Shown here piece by piece: positions 37,911 to 45,922 of a stretch of DNA of 64,000 bases. Each line of letters begins with the position of its first letter. Within the stretch, counting starts at the first letter, position 1. The notes under the pieces were generated by a model. It saw nothing but the letters and a program-made list of their open reading frames with translations. It had not been told where the DNA came from and did not search any database. Source of the DNA: Sphingomonas hylomeconis (GTDB taxonomy: Bacteria > Pseudomonadota > Alphaproteobacteria > Sphingomonadales > Sphingomonadaceae); NCBI RefSeq assembly GCF_025370105.1, contig NZ_JANQBK010000003.1, forward strand, positions 248,001 to 312,000, written 5' to 3'. The position numbers were made by a program, and so were the translations under genes.

Positions 37911-39095
37911 ATGGGCGCGGGGGCAATACGGTGGACGGCGATCGCGCTGGCGGGCGGCGGGCTGCTCGCCGCCGCCGCGCCGTCGCAGGACCAGCAGAAG
38001 CGGCTTGCCGATGCCAAGGCGCAATCGATCGCCGCGGCGGCGCGCTCCGCCGCGCTCGACCGGCGGGCGGCGGGCGAGCGCGATCAGGCACGCCAGGCGC
38101 GCGCGCAGGAAGCAGCGGTTGCGGCGCGGATCCAGCAGGCCGAGGCGGATATCGCCGCGGGCCAGGCGCGGATCGAGATCATCCGGCAGCTGGTCGCCGC
38201 GCAGCGCGCCCGACTCGACGAGAAACAGGGGCCGGTGGTGCGGCTCGTCGCGGCGTTGCAGTCGCTGGCGCGGCGCCCGGTGCTGATCAGCATCGTCCAG
38301 CCCGGTTCGGTCAGTGACATCGTCCATGTCCGCGCGGTGCTGGCCAGCACGTTGCCGGTGATCAAGGCGCGCACGGCCGACATCCGCGCCGAACTGGTGC
38401 GGTCGCGCCGGTTGCAGGCGGATGCGGCGCTCGCCACGCAGAATCTGGCCGGCGCGCGGGCCGAGCTCGAAACGCAGCGGCTGGCGCTGACCCGGCTCGA
38501 GGCGGCGCACCGGCTGCGCTCGCGCGCTTTGGGGCGTGACGCCCTGTTCGAATCCGATCGCGCGATCGCGCTCGGCGAACGCGCGCGCGACATCGTCGAC
38601 CTGATGGATCAGTTGGGCGATCAGGCCAGCCTGCGCGCACGGCTCGAATCGCTGCCCGGCCCGGTGCCGCGCCCGCCGCGGCCGGGCCAGGTCGCCGCGC
38701 CGATCGACAGCGTGTCCTGGTCGGCCGGCGCCGCGCCGTATCGCCTGCCGGTGGTCGGCCGCGTCGTCACCGGGTTGGGCGAATTGTCCGATGCCGGCGT
38801 GCGCTCGCGCGGGCTGACGCTGGCCTGCGCCAGCGAAGCGACGGCGGTCGCGCCGGCGGCGGGGCGGGTCGCCTTTGCCGGCCCGTTCCGCGGCTATGGC
38901 CGGATTGTCATCCTCGATCATGGCGACGGCTGGACCTCGCTCGTCGCCGGGCTCGGCGCGACCGCGGTCAAGGTCGGCGACAGCATCGCGCAGGGTGCGC
39001 CGCTTGGCCGCGCGGCGCCGAGCGACGAGGCGCGCATCACGGTCGAGTTGCGCCGCCGCGGCCGTGCGGTCGACATGACGCCGCTGATCGGCTGA
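37911..39095 (+). CDS. Murein hydrolase activator EnvC-like (coiled coil plus degenerate LytM)
   Basis: A 394-residue secreted protein. A short hydrophobic N-terminus (IRWTAIALAGGGLLAAAAP) is followed by a long coiled coil (about 22-240, rich in A, Q, R and E) and a C-terminal LytM/M23 domain (about 275-394). The peptidase metal ligands appear lost: LDHGDGWTSLVAGL and ITVELRRRGRAVDMTPLI keep the fold, but the usual HxH/HxxxD set is incomplete, as in EnvC, which activates amidases rather than cutting peptidoglycan. Start ATG at 37911, with AAGGGTGA upstream. It precedes a carboxy-terminal protease gene, as in many Proteobacteria. Confidence 0.88.
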   Translation: MGAGAIRWTAIALAGGGLLAAAAPSQDQQKRLADAKAQSIAAAARSAALDRRAAGERDQARQARAQEAAVAARIQQAEADIAAGQARIEIIRQLVAAQRARLDEKQGPVVRLVAALQSLARRPVLISIVQPGSVSDIVHVRAVLASTLPVIKARTADIRAELVRSRRLQADAALATQNLAGARAELETQRLALTRLEAAHRLRSRALGRDALFESDRAIALGERARDIVDLMDQLGDQASLRARLESLPGPVPRPPRPGQVAAPIDSVSWSAGAAPYRLPVVGRVVTGLGELSDAGVRSRGLTLACASEATAVAPAAGRVAFAGPFRGYGRIVILDHGDGWTSLVAGLGATAVKVGDSIAQGAPLGRAAPSDEARITVELRRRGRAVDMTPLIG

Positions 39096-39187
39096 ACCGC
39101 TCATCAACCATTCACCGTCGATCCGCTTTGATCGCGCGGCATAACCCGCTAGTGTCACCGTTCAACGCTTACAGGTAACCACCCGAC

Positions 39188-40504
39188 ATGGCTCGTCCCT
39201 TCCTCCAGGCCAGCGCGATCGCTTTGGTGCTGGCGCTCGTCCCCGCCGGCACCGCGGCGATGGCGCAGGTCGATACCAACGCGTATCGCGAGCTCGACCA
39301 GTTTATGGACGTGTTCGCGCGGATCAAGGCGACCTATGTCGACAAGGTCGATGACAAGACGCTGATCAAGGGCGCGATCGACGGGATGCTCGCCGCGCTC
39401 GATCCGCATAGCGGGTTCGAGGCGGGGCTCGATTACGACAATCTGCGCATCCAGACGCTGGGCAGCTATGGCGGGCTGGGCCTGACCGTGACGGCCGAGG
39501 ATGGTGCGGTGAAGGTGATCTCGCCGCAGGAAGACACGCCGGGCTATCGCGCCGGGATCAAGTCGGGCGATTACATCACGCATATCGACGGCAAGCTGAT
39601 CTACGGCCTGACGCTGGACGAGGCGATCACGCAGATGCGCGGCACGCCCGGGAGCAAGATCAACCTGACGATCGTGCGGCCCGGCCGCGACAAGCCGATC
39701 GAGCTTGCCATGGTGCGCGAGAAGATCGTGCAGCGCCCGGTGAAATGGGAGGTCAAGAACGGCATCGGCATCCTCAACATCAACACCTTCTCCGAAGGCA
39801 CCGGCGCGGCGGTGCGCGCGGGCATGATGAGCGTCGAGAAGTCGCTCGGCCGTCCGCCCTTGGGGTGGATCGTCGATCTGCGCGACAATGGCGGGGGCTT
39901 GCGCGACGAGGCGATCACCGTCTCCGATCAGTTCCTCAATTATGGCGAGATCGTCTCCGAGCGCGGCCGCGAGAAGAACGATATCGAGCGTTTCTACGCC
40001 AAGAACGGCGATCCCTCGCGCGGGCTGCCGACGATCGTGCTGGTCAATTCCGGCTCCGCCTCAGCGTCCGAGATCGTCGCCGGCGCGCTGCAGGATCATC
40101 ACCGCGCGCTGGTCATGGGGGTCAAGTCGTTCGGCAAGGGCTCGGTGCAGACCGTGCTCGATCTCGGCAACAATACCGCGCTGCGCCTCACCACGTCGCG
40201 TTACTATACGCCGTCGGGCCGCTCGGTGCAGGAAGGCGGGATCGAGCCGGATATCCGCGTGCCGCAGATCACCGATCCCGATTTCAAGACGCGCCCGGTG
40301 TTCCGCGAGGCCGATCTGCGCCGCCACCTGATCAACGAGGTCAAGGCCGACGACAAGGTGCTCGAGGAAGATACCAAGGACGATCCGCGCTTCACCGCGA
40401 CGCCCGAGCAGCTGAAGGCCCGCGGTGTGGAGGATTTCCAGCTCGATTACGCGCTCAAGACGCTGGCGCGGCTCGGGCCGGTGGCGAAGACGGCGGCGAA
40501 GTGA
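39188..40504 (+). CDS. S41 family carboxy-terminal processing peptidase
   Basis: A 438-residue periplasmic serine protease of the CtpA/Prc family. Signal peptide cut near AMA-QV (about residue 27); PDZ domain (about 95-180, GGLGLTVTAEDGAVKVISP and GDYITHIDGKLIYGLTLDEA); S41 catalytic domain with WIVDLRDNGGGLRDEAI, the serine in VNSGSASASEIVAGALQ and the lysine in SFGKGSVQTVLDL. A C-terminal extension (last 90 residues) is typical of the envC-linked subgroup. It trims or degrades periplasmic proteins, likely including peptidoglycan hydrolases or their regulators. Confidence 0.94.
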   Translation: MARPFLQASAIALVLALVPAGTAAMAQVDTNAYRELDQFMDVFARIKATYVDKVDDKTLIKGAIDGMLAALDPHSGFEAGLDYDNLRIQTLGSYGGLGLTVTAEDGAVKVISPQEDTPGYRAGIKSGDYITHIDGKLIYGLTLDEAITQMRGTPGSKINLTIVRPGRDKPIELAMVREKIVQRPVKWEVKNGIGILNINTFSEGTGAAVRAGMMSVEKSLGRPPLGWIVDLRDNGGGLRDEAITVSDQFLNYGEIVSERGREKNDIERFYAKNGDPSRGLPTIVLVNSGSASASEIVAGALQDHHRALVMGVKSFGKGSVQTVLDLGNNTALRLTTSRYYTPSGRSVQEGGIEPDIRVPQITDPDFKTRPVFREADLRRHLINEVKADDKVLEEDTKDDPRFTATPEQLKARGVEDFQLDYALKTLARLGPVAKTAAK

Positions 40505-40511
40505 GCGTCCG

Positions 40512-40997
40512 TTGACCCGTTCGTTCCGCACCGCGCGCCTGATTGCGCTCCTGTTGCCCACCGTTTTGCTCGCCGGCGCCTGGGGCTCCCAGCTGATTGG
40601 GCATCTCTATCCGTGCGAGATGTGCCACTGGCAGCGCTGGCCGCATTATGCCGCCGTGGCGCTCGCCGCGCTGGCCTTCGCCGTGCCTGGCGTGCCGGCC
40701 AAGCGCGCCCTGGTTTTTTCGGCGGCGGTGGCGATCGCCGTGAGCGGCGCGATCGCAGTGTTCCATGCCGGGGTGGAATATCATTGGTGGGACGGCATCA
40801 CCGCCTGCACCTCCAACGTCTCGGGTAGCGGCGGCTCGGCCGAGGACATGCTGGCGCGGATCATGAACGCGCCGATCATCCGCTGCGACGTCGCGCAGTG
40901 GAGCCTGTTCGGCATCTCGCTCGCCGGGTTCAACGCCCTCCTCTCGCTGGGCGGCGCCGGCGCGATCCTCGCGCTGCTGTTCGGAGGCCGCAAATGA
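40512..40997 (+). CDS. dsbB: DsbB-family disulfide bond formation protein
   Basis: A 161-residue inner-membrane protein with four hydrophobic helices. The first periplasmic pair is C35/C38 in YPCEMCHWQRWPHY; the second comprises the cysteines of ITACTSN and IIRCDVAQW. This is the layout of DsbB, which reoxidises DsbA and passes electrons to ubiquinone. The start is TTG at 40512, seven bases after the S41 peptidase stop; no ATG fits. It overlaps coq7 by four bases (ATGA). Two DsbA-like proteins are encoded at 54.3-55.7 kb. Confidence 0.9.
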   Translation: MTRSFRTARLIALLLPTVLLAGAWGSQLIGHLYPCEMCHWQRWPHYAAVALAALAFAVPGVPAKRALVFSAAVAIAVSGAIAVFHAGVEYHWWDGITACTSNVSGSGGSAEDMLARIMNAPIIRCDVAQWSLFGISLAGFNALLSLGGAGAILALLFGGRK

Positions 40998-41530
40998 CAC
41001 GCTGGAAACCGGGTGACCCCAAGCGCGCCGCCGCGCCAATGGTGCGCGTCGACCAGGCGGGCGAATATGGCGCGATCCGCATCTATGGCGGGCAGCTCGC
41101 GGTGATGGGCGATCGCAGCCCGGCGGCGCGGCAGATTGCCGGCATGGCGGTGCAGGAGGAGCGCCACCGCGCCTTTTTCGACGCGATGATGGCGCGGCGC
41201 GGCGTGCGTCCGACCTTGCTGCAACCGGCCTGGAAGATTGCCGGCTTCGCGCTTGGCGCAGTGACCGCGGCAATCGGCCCGGCGGCGGCGATGGCCTGCA
41301 CGGTTGCGGTCGAGACCGAGATCGACAAGCATTATGAGGATCAGCTGATCGCCTTGGGTGATAGCGATCCCGAGCTCAGCGCAGCGATCCTGGATTTCCA
41401 GGCCGAGGAAGTCGAGCATCGCGAGACGGCGCTGGCCGCAGGCGCGGAAAGCGCGATCGGCTATCCGATCCTGAGCGCGGTGATCCGCTTCGGCTGCCGC
41501 GTGGCGATCGCCACGGCGCAGCGGATATGA
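40994..41530 (+). CDS. coq7: Demethoxyubiquinone hydroxylase, COQ7 family
   Basis: A 178-residue di-iron carboxylate monooxygenase that hydroxylates 5-demethoxyubiquinone in ubiquinone synthesis. Iron ligands are in RVDQAGEYGAIRIYGGQ, QEERHRAFFDAM, VAVETEIDKHYEDQL and AEEVEHRETAL, with the ExxH pairs expected of COQ7. Length and sequence match the short alphaproteobacterial form. It is coupled to dsbB by an ATGA overlap. Confidence 0.95.
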   Translation: MTRWKPGDPKRAAAPMVRVDQAGEYGAIRIYGGQLAVMGDRSPAARQIAGMAVQEERHRAFFDAMMARRGVRPTLLQPAWKIAGFALGAVTAAIGPAAAMACTVAVETEIDKHYEDQLIALGDSDPELSAAILDFQAEEVEHRETALAAGAESAIGYPILSAVIRFGCRVAIATAQRI

Positions 41531-41588
41531 CGGACGATGGATATTGCGGCGGCGCCCGGGCGTTGGCCACGGGGATGGGAGTAACAAC

Positions 41589-41996
41589 ATGAAGATCACG
41601 ATCGGCGCGGGCCTGGCTGCAACCTTGCTTGCCGGCCTGGCGCTACCCGCCCAGGCGCAGAACGCGCCGCAGAACGGCGTGCTGGTGATCTATGGCGAGC
41701 AGAAATGCCCGACTACGCAGGACGGCGACGAGGTCGTCGTCTGCGTGCGGCGCAAGGCGAGCGAGCAATTCCGCATCCCCAAGGAATTGCGCGAGCTGGA
41801 AGTGACGCCGGAAAATGAAAGCTGGGCGGTCCGTGCCAAGAGCAACGACACTGCCGGTGCGAGCGGCATCGGCACCTGCTCGACCGTCGGGGTTGGCGGC
41901 GCGACCGGCTGCTTCGCGCAGAATGCCGATCAGTACCGTGCGTACAAGAAGAAGAGGGCAGCCGACGCCAAGCAGGTCGAGGATACGCTGCCGTAA
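41589..41996 (+). CDS. Small secreted protein with four cysteines, unknown function
   Basis: A 135-residue protein with signal peptide MKITIGAGLAATLLAGLALP, cut near AQA-QN. The mature part has two conserved-looking cysteine pairs (KCPTT and VVVCVRR; GTCSTVG and TGCFAQN) and charged segments (RIPKELRELEVTPEN, YRAYKKKRAADAK). A GGGAG ribosome-binding site precedes the ATG. It follows coq7 and dsbB, so a role as an oxidised periplasmic protein would fit, but this is only inference. I recognise it as common in sphingomonads; no function is known to me. Confidence 0.78.
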   Translation: MKITIGAGLAATLLAGLALPAQAQNAPQNGVLVIYGEQKCPTTQDGDEVVVCVRRKASEQFRIPKELRELEVTPENESWAVRAKSNDTAGASGIGTCSTVGVGGATGCFAQNADQYRAYKKKRAADAKQVEDTLP

Positions 41997-42075
41997 GAGC
42001 ATTCACGGGCGCGCCCCGCGGACCGGTCCGCGGTGACGACCCAATTGGCGGCGTGCCGGATATTCGGGGGGATCG

Positions 42076-43554
42076 ATGGCGACGATGACCGCAGCAGTGC
42101 CGCCGGCGCGCGGGCCGCACGGCGTCGCGCTCGTGCTGTTCCTGCTCGTCTGGCTGTCGTGCGTCTGGTTCGGGTCGAACACGTACAACCCCAACAATGC
42201 CACGCGCCTGTTCGCGGCGATCTCGCTGGTCGAGGATCATGACGCGACGATCGACGAGTTCGAGGCGCTGGCCGGGGACAAGGCCACATTCGGCGGGCAT
42301 TTCTATACCGACAAGAATCCCGGCGTCACGCTGATGACGCTACCCGCAGTGTGGATCGGCGACGCCGTGGCGGGCGATACGGCGCGCGATCATCCGATCG
42401 CCTTTACCGATGCCGGGTTCGGGCGTTTTCTCAGCCTGCGCATGGAAATCGCGGTGGCGATGATCGCGCTGATCGTCGCGCTGGCCAGCGTGCTGCTGCT
42501 CGATCTGGCGACCGGCATCACCGGCAGCCCGCGCGCCGGGCTGATCACCGCCTTGGCCTATGCGCTGGGCACGCCGATCTGGGGCTGGTCGACCACGCTG
42601 TTCGGCCATGCGCCGGTCAGCGCCTTGCTGACGATCGCTGCCTGGGCGGCATGGCGCGGCAGCAGCGGGCCGCGCGAACTGGCGCGCTGGCGCTATCCTT
42701 TGCTGCTCGGGCTGAGCCTGGGCTGGGCGCTGGTGATCGAATTGTCGGCGGTGCTGCCGGGCACGGTGATCGCGCTCTGGGCAATGTGGCGCGTGCGGGC
42801 TTTGCCCACGGCGGCGCTGCTGCGGCTGGGCGCGACGACCGCCGCCGCCGGGATCGTCGCGCTGCTGCCGATGCTGGCCTATAATCTGATCGCGTTCGGC
42901 ACCGTGTTCCGGGTCGGCTATCAGGGGGTGGTCGGCTATGACGGCATGAACCAGGGGCTGTTTGGCCTGACCTATCCGCATCCCGATGTGCTGCTGCAGA
43001 TCCTGTTCGGCGCGCGCCGCGGGCTGCTGTTCGTTGCGCCCTTGCTGGTGCTCGCGCCGCTCGGGCTCGCGCGGCTGGTCCGCGCGCCGGCGACGCGCGA
43101 TCTCGGCATCATGGCGAGCGCCTTGGTCGTCACCGTATTGCTCTACAACGCCTCCTATTTCTATTGGCATGGTGGCTATTCCACCGGCCCGCGCCATGCG
43201 ATGCCGGCGATGGCGTTCCTTGCGCTGGGCATCTCGCCGCTGTGGCGCGACTGGCGCGGGCAGGGCCGTGCGCTGATCGTCGTGCTGCTCGCGCTCACCC
43301 TGGCGATCAACCTGGCGATCGCGGCGGTCGAGATCACCGCATCGGATGTCGATCCGTTCCCATTGCTCGATCCGGTGCTGCGCAAATTCCTGCTGCTCGA
43401 GATCCGCACCGTGGCGGGCGAATGGTGGGGCTGGTCGGCGGCACGCGCGCTGGCGCTGTATCTGGTGCTGGCGCTGCCCGCCTTGTGGTTCCTGTTCCGC
43501 GCCGCCGGCTTGTCCGAGCGGGCGCCGCGCGGTACCACCGCATTGGTCGCGTGA
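42076..43554 (+). CDS. Polytopic membrane protein, GT-C glycosyltransferase-like
   Basis: A 492-residue protein with about ten hydrophobic helices. The first periplasmic loop (residues about 35-85: SNTYNPNNATRLFAAISLVE then GGHFYTDKNPGVTLMT) carries acidic residues where GT-C enzymes have the catalytic aspartate. GLTYPHPDVLLQILFGARRG and YYNASYFYWHGGYSTGPRH-like loop (LYNASYFYWHGGYSTGPRH) are characteristic of this group. GT-C enzymes transfer sugars from polyprenyl phosphates on the periplasmic side. The acceptor is unknown and no other glycan genes lie beside it. Confidence 0.65.
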   Translation: MATMTAAVPPARGPHGVALVLFLLVWLSCVWFGSNTYNPNNATRLFAAISLVEDHDATIDEFEALAGDKATFGGHFYTDKNPGVTLMTLPAVWIGDAVAGDTARDHPIAFTDAGFGRFLSLRMEIAVAMIALIVALASVLLLDLATGITGSPRAGLITALAYALGTPIWGWSTTLFGHAPVSALLTIAAWAAWRGSSGPRELARWRYPLLLGLSLGWALVIELSAVLPGTVIALWAMWRVRALPTAALLRLGATTAAAGIVALLPMLAYNLIAFGTVFRVGYQGVVGYDGMNQGLFGLTYPHPDVLLQILFGARRGLLFVAPLLVLAPLGLARLVRAPATRDLGIMASALVVTVLLYNASYFYWHGGYSTGPRHAMPAMAFLALGISPLWRDWRGQGRALIVVLLALTLAINLAIAAVEITASDVDPFPLLDPVLRKFLLLEIRTVAGEWWGWSAARALALYLVLALPALWFLFRAAGLSERAPRGTTALVA

Positions 43555-43642
43555 CTGGCGAATCGTGGGACACCACAGGGAAGCGCCGACCATGACAGCG
43601 CCGCTCGCCTGGGCACCTCTCCCGTCCTGAAGGAGTGTTCCC

Positions 43643-44347
43643 ATGTCCGATCTGTCGCCGATCCGTGTCGCCTTCCTGCTCTTTCCCGATGTCACGCAAC
43701 TCGATCTGACCGGCCCGGCGCAGATGCTGTCGCGGCTCGGCAATACGACGATCGATCTCGTCGCGCAGACGCTGGATCCGGTGATGGCCGATGCCGGTTT
43801 CGCGCTGTTGCCGACCGCGACGTTCGAGAGCGCGTTGCCGCCCGACATCCTGTGCGTGCCGGGCGGAATGGGGGTGAACGATGCGATGGAGGATGCCGAT
43901 ACGCTCGGTTGGGTGCAGCGCGCGGCGGCCGGCGCGGACTGGGTCACCAGCGTGTGCACCGGTTCTTTGCTGCTCGGCGCCGCGGGGCTGCTCGAAGGCT
44001 ATCGCGCGACCTGCCACTGGGCGCAGCATCATCATCTCGCCGCGTTCGGCGCGATCCCGGTCAAGCAGCGCGTGGTGATCGATCGCAACCGCGCGACCGG
44101 CGGCGGGGTGACCGCGGGGATCGATTTCGGGCTCACCCTGGTCGCGGCAATCCGCGGCGAGGCGCATGCGAAACTGGTGCAGCTGGCGCTCGAATATGAT
44201 CCTGCCCCGCCGTTCGACAGCGGCGCGCCCGAACGTGCCGATGCCGCGACGCTGGTGCGCTTTCAGGCGATGGGAAAATCGGCCGCGGCCGCGCGCGACG
44301 CGCGGATCATGGCCGCCGCGGCGCGACTCAGGCCCGCGCCTTCCTGA
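43643..44347 (+). CDS. DJ-1/PfpI family protein, isonitrile hydratase-like
   Basis: A 234-residue glutamine-amidotransferase-fold protein. The nucleophile is C105 in SVCTGSLLLGAAGLL, with the acidic partner in LDLTGPAQMLSRLG; YRATCHWAQHHHL and ATGGGVTAGIDFGLTLV are shared with bacterial isonitrile hydratases (InhA type), which convert isonitriles to N-formamides. The related N-terminal domains of GlxA-type regulators look similar, but no DNA-binding domain is present here. A good AAGGAG precedes the ATG. The 3' end overlaps the dedA gene on the other strand by 20 bases. Confidence 0.85.
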   Translation: MSDLSPIRVAFLLFPDVTQLDLTGPAQMLSRLGNTTIDLVAQTLDPVMADAGFALLPTATFESALPPDILCVPGGMGVNDAMEDADTLGWVQRAAAGADWVTSVCTGSLLLGAAGLLEGYRATCHWAQHHHLAAFGAIPVKQRVVIDRNRATGGGVTAGIDFGLTLVAAIRGEAHAKLVQLALEYDPAPPFDSGAPERADAATLVRFQAMGKSAAAARDARIMAAAARLRPAPS

Positions 44348-44963
44348 TCGCGCGCAGCCGGTGCCGCACGTACCAGACGATCGCGACCACCAGCACCACG
44401 CCGATCACTGCGTCCGCGCTATGGAACGCCGCCTTGACGCGCGGATCGCTGTCCCATGCCTCGCCCAGTTTCATGCCGAGCCAGGTCAGCGCGAAGCAGA
44501 ACGGCCAGGAGCCGGCAAAGGTATAGATGTGGAACGGCACCAAGGGCATGCGCGCAACGCCGGCGGGGAAGGCGATGAAGGTGCGGATCACCGGCAGCAG
44601 CCGGCCGACGAACACCGCGGACTTGCCCCAGCGCGCGAAGAAGCGATCGGCGGCATCGAGTTCGTCGGGGCCGATCAGCAGGAACTTGCCCCAGCGTTCG
44701 ACGATCGGCCGCCCGCCGCGCTTGCCCGCTTCGTAGGCGACGATCGAGCCGAGATTGCAGCCCAGCGCACCGGCAGTGGCGGCAAGATACAGGTTCATCT
44801 TGTCCTGCGACACGAGATAGCCGGCGAACGGCATGATCAGTTCGGAGGGCAGCGGCACGCACATGCTCTCGATCGCCATCAGCAGCATCACGCCGAGATA
44901 GCCGGTCGCCTCGATGATCGAGATGACGAAGGTGGCGAGGATGCCCAGGATATGTTCGACCAT
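44328..44963 (-). CDS. DedA family membrane protein
   Basis: A 211-residue inner-membrane protein of the DedA/VTT (SNARE-associated) family. Key segments are IESMCVPLPSELIMPFAGYL, GALGCNLGSIVAYEAGKRGG, the arginine motif FVGRLLPVIRTFIAFPAG and WPFCFALTWLGMKLGEAW. DedA proteins flip or recycle lipid carriers such as undecaprenyl phosphate and support proton-motive-force homeostasis. ATG at 44963 is chosen because it begins the hydrophobic N-terminus; the frame is open further upstream without membrane character. Confidence 0.92.
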   Translation of the reverse strand: MVEHILGILATFVISIIEATGYLGVMLLMAIESMCVPLPSELIMPFAGYLVSQDKMNLYLAATAGALGCNLGSIVAYEAGKRGGRPIVERWGKFLLIGPDELDAADRFFARWGKSAVFVGRLLPVIRTFIAFPAGVARMPLVPFHIYTFAGSWPFCFALTWLGMKLGEAWDSDPRVKAAFHSADAVIGVVLVVAIVWYVRHRLRAIRKARA

Positions 44964-45056
44964 GGGCCGGCCAGATGCGCGATGCGCGCCGCTAAGGGAA
45001 GCTGAAAACGTTCGCACGCGCGCAGGCGGCAACGATTCGTCACGACAGGTTCAGGC

Positions 45057-45794
45057 GTGGACGGGCAGGACGGGCGCGTGAGCGGACGATATCGGGATGA
45101 GCGCGGGCGCGACCGCTGGATTGCCGGTGCGGGCGTGGCGCTGGTGCATCTGGCGATCGGCTGGGCGCTGGTCGCGGGGCTGCAGCCATCGATGGTGCGC
45201 CAGGTGTCGGAAAGCCTGCAGCTGTTCGATCTCCCGCAGCCCCCACCGCCGCCGCTTGCCGACCCGCGCAAGAGCGGCGCCGCGGCCCCGGCCGCTCGCG
45301 ACGCGCGGCCGACCGAGATCGTCGCGCCGGTGCTGCCGCCACCGCTGCCGCCGCCGGTGGTCGCGGCGCCGGTGGCAGGGCCGGAGGTCGCGGCGACATC
45401 GGGCGCGGCGCCGGTGCCAGGGCCCGGCACCGGGGGCGGCGGGCTCGGCAGTGGCACCGGCAGCGGTGGCTATGGTGACGGGCAGGGCGGGGGCGGCCGG
45501 GGCACGTTCGCGCGGAAGATATCGGGGCAAATCCGCGACGACGACTATCCGCGATCCGCCGCCCGCGCTGGCATCGGCGGGACGGTGTGGGTGCGCTATA
45601 CGGTCACGGTGCAGGGCCGCGCGCAGGATTGCCGCGTCACGCGCAGCAGCGGCAATGCCGAGCTGGATGCGGTGACGTGCCGGCTGGTGACCAAGCGGTT
45701 TCGCTATCGGCCGGGGACGGATGCGGCCGGGCGGTTCGTGTCCTCGGTGGTGGAGGAGGATCATGTCTGGGTGATCGGGGATGAGGATTACTGA
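45057..45794 (+). CDS. TonB family protein (energy transducer)
   Basis: A 245-residue protein with one transmembrane helix (about 24-42, WIAGAGVALVHLAIGWAL), a proline-rich spacer (QPPPPPLADPRK and later PPPLPPPVVAAP), a glycine-rich stretch (about 120-150) and a C-terminal TonB-type beta domain (about 155-245: YPRSAARAGIGGTVWVRYTV, DAVTCRLVTKRFRYRPG). It would link the ExbBD motor to outer-membrane receptors such as the one at the start of the window. The two cysteines in the C-domain are common in sphingomonad TonB proteins. The start is GTG at 45057; GTG at 45078 is an alternative. Confidence 0.85.
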   Translation: MDGQDGRVSGRYRDERGRDRWIAGAGVALVHLAIGWALVAGLQPSMVRQVSESLQLFDLPQPPPPPLADPRKSGAAAPAARDARPTEIVAPVLPPPLPPPVVAAPVAGPEVAATSGAAPVPGPGTGGGGLGSGTGSGGYGDGQGGGGRGTFARKISGQIRDDDYPRSAARAGIGGTVWVRYTVTVQGRAQDCRVTRSSGNAELDAVTCRLVTKRFRYRPGTDAAGRFVSSVVEEDHVWVIGDEDY

Positions 45795-45802
45795 CCCCCC
45801 GC

Positions 45803-45911
45803 CGTCAACCCGGACTTGGTCCGGAATCCAACGCGCCGGCAAGGCGGTGCTCGCCTCTCTTGTATCTTCCCAAGCCGCTTGATGGATCCCGGATCAAGTC
45901 GGGGATGATGG
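45803..45911. repeat. Palindromic intergenic repeat, family A copy 4 (degenerate)
   Basis: GTCAACCCGGACTTGGTCCGG at the left and CCCGGATCAAGTCGGGGATGA at the right. Each half still forms a hairpin, but the outer arms match imperfectly, so this is an eroded copy. It lies between the convergent tonB-like and UdgX genes, only 11 bases from the UdgX stop. Confidence 0.7.
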
Positions 45912-45922
45912 AATGGGGAGCG

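Noticed and set aside
45803..45911. Bidirectional terminator between the tonB-like and udgX genes
   Set aside because: The hairpins lack T-runs and match the dispersed family A repeat, so it is recorded as a repeat; it may still help end both transcripts.
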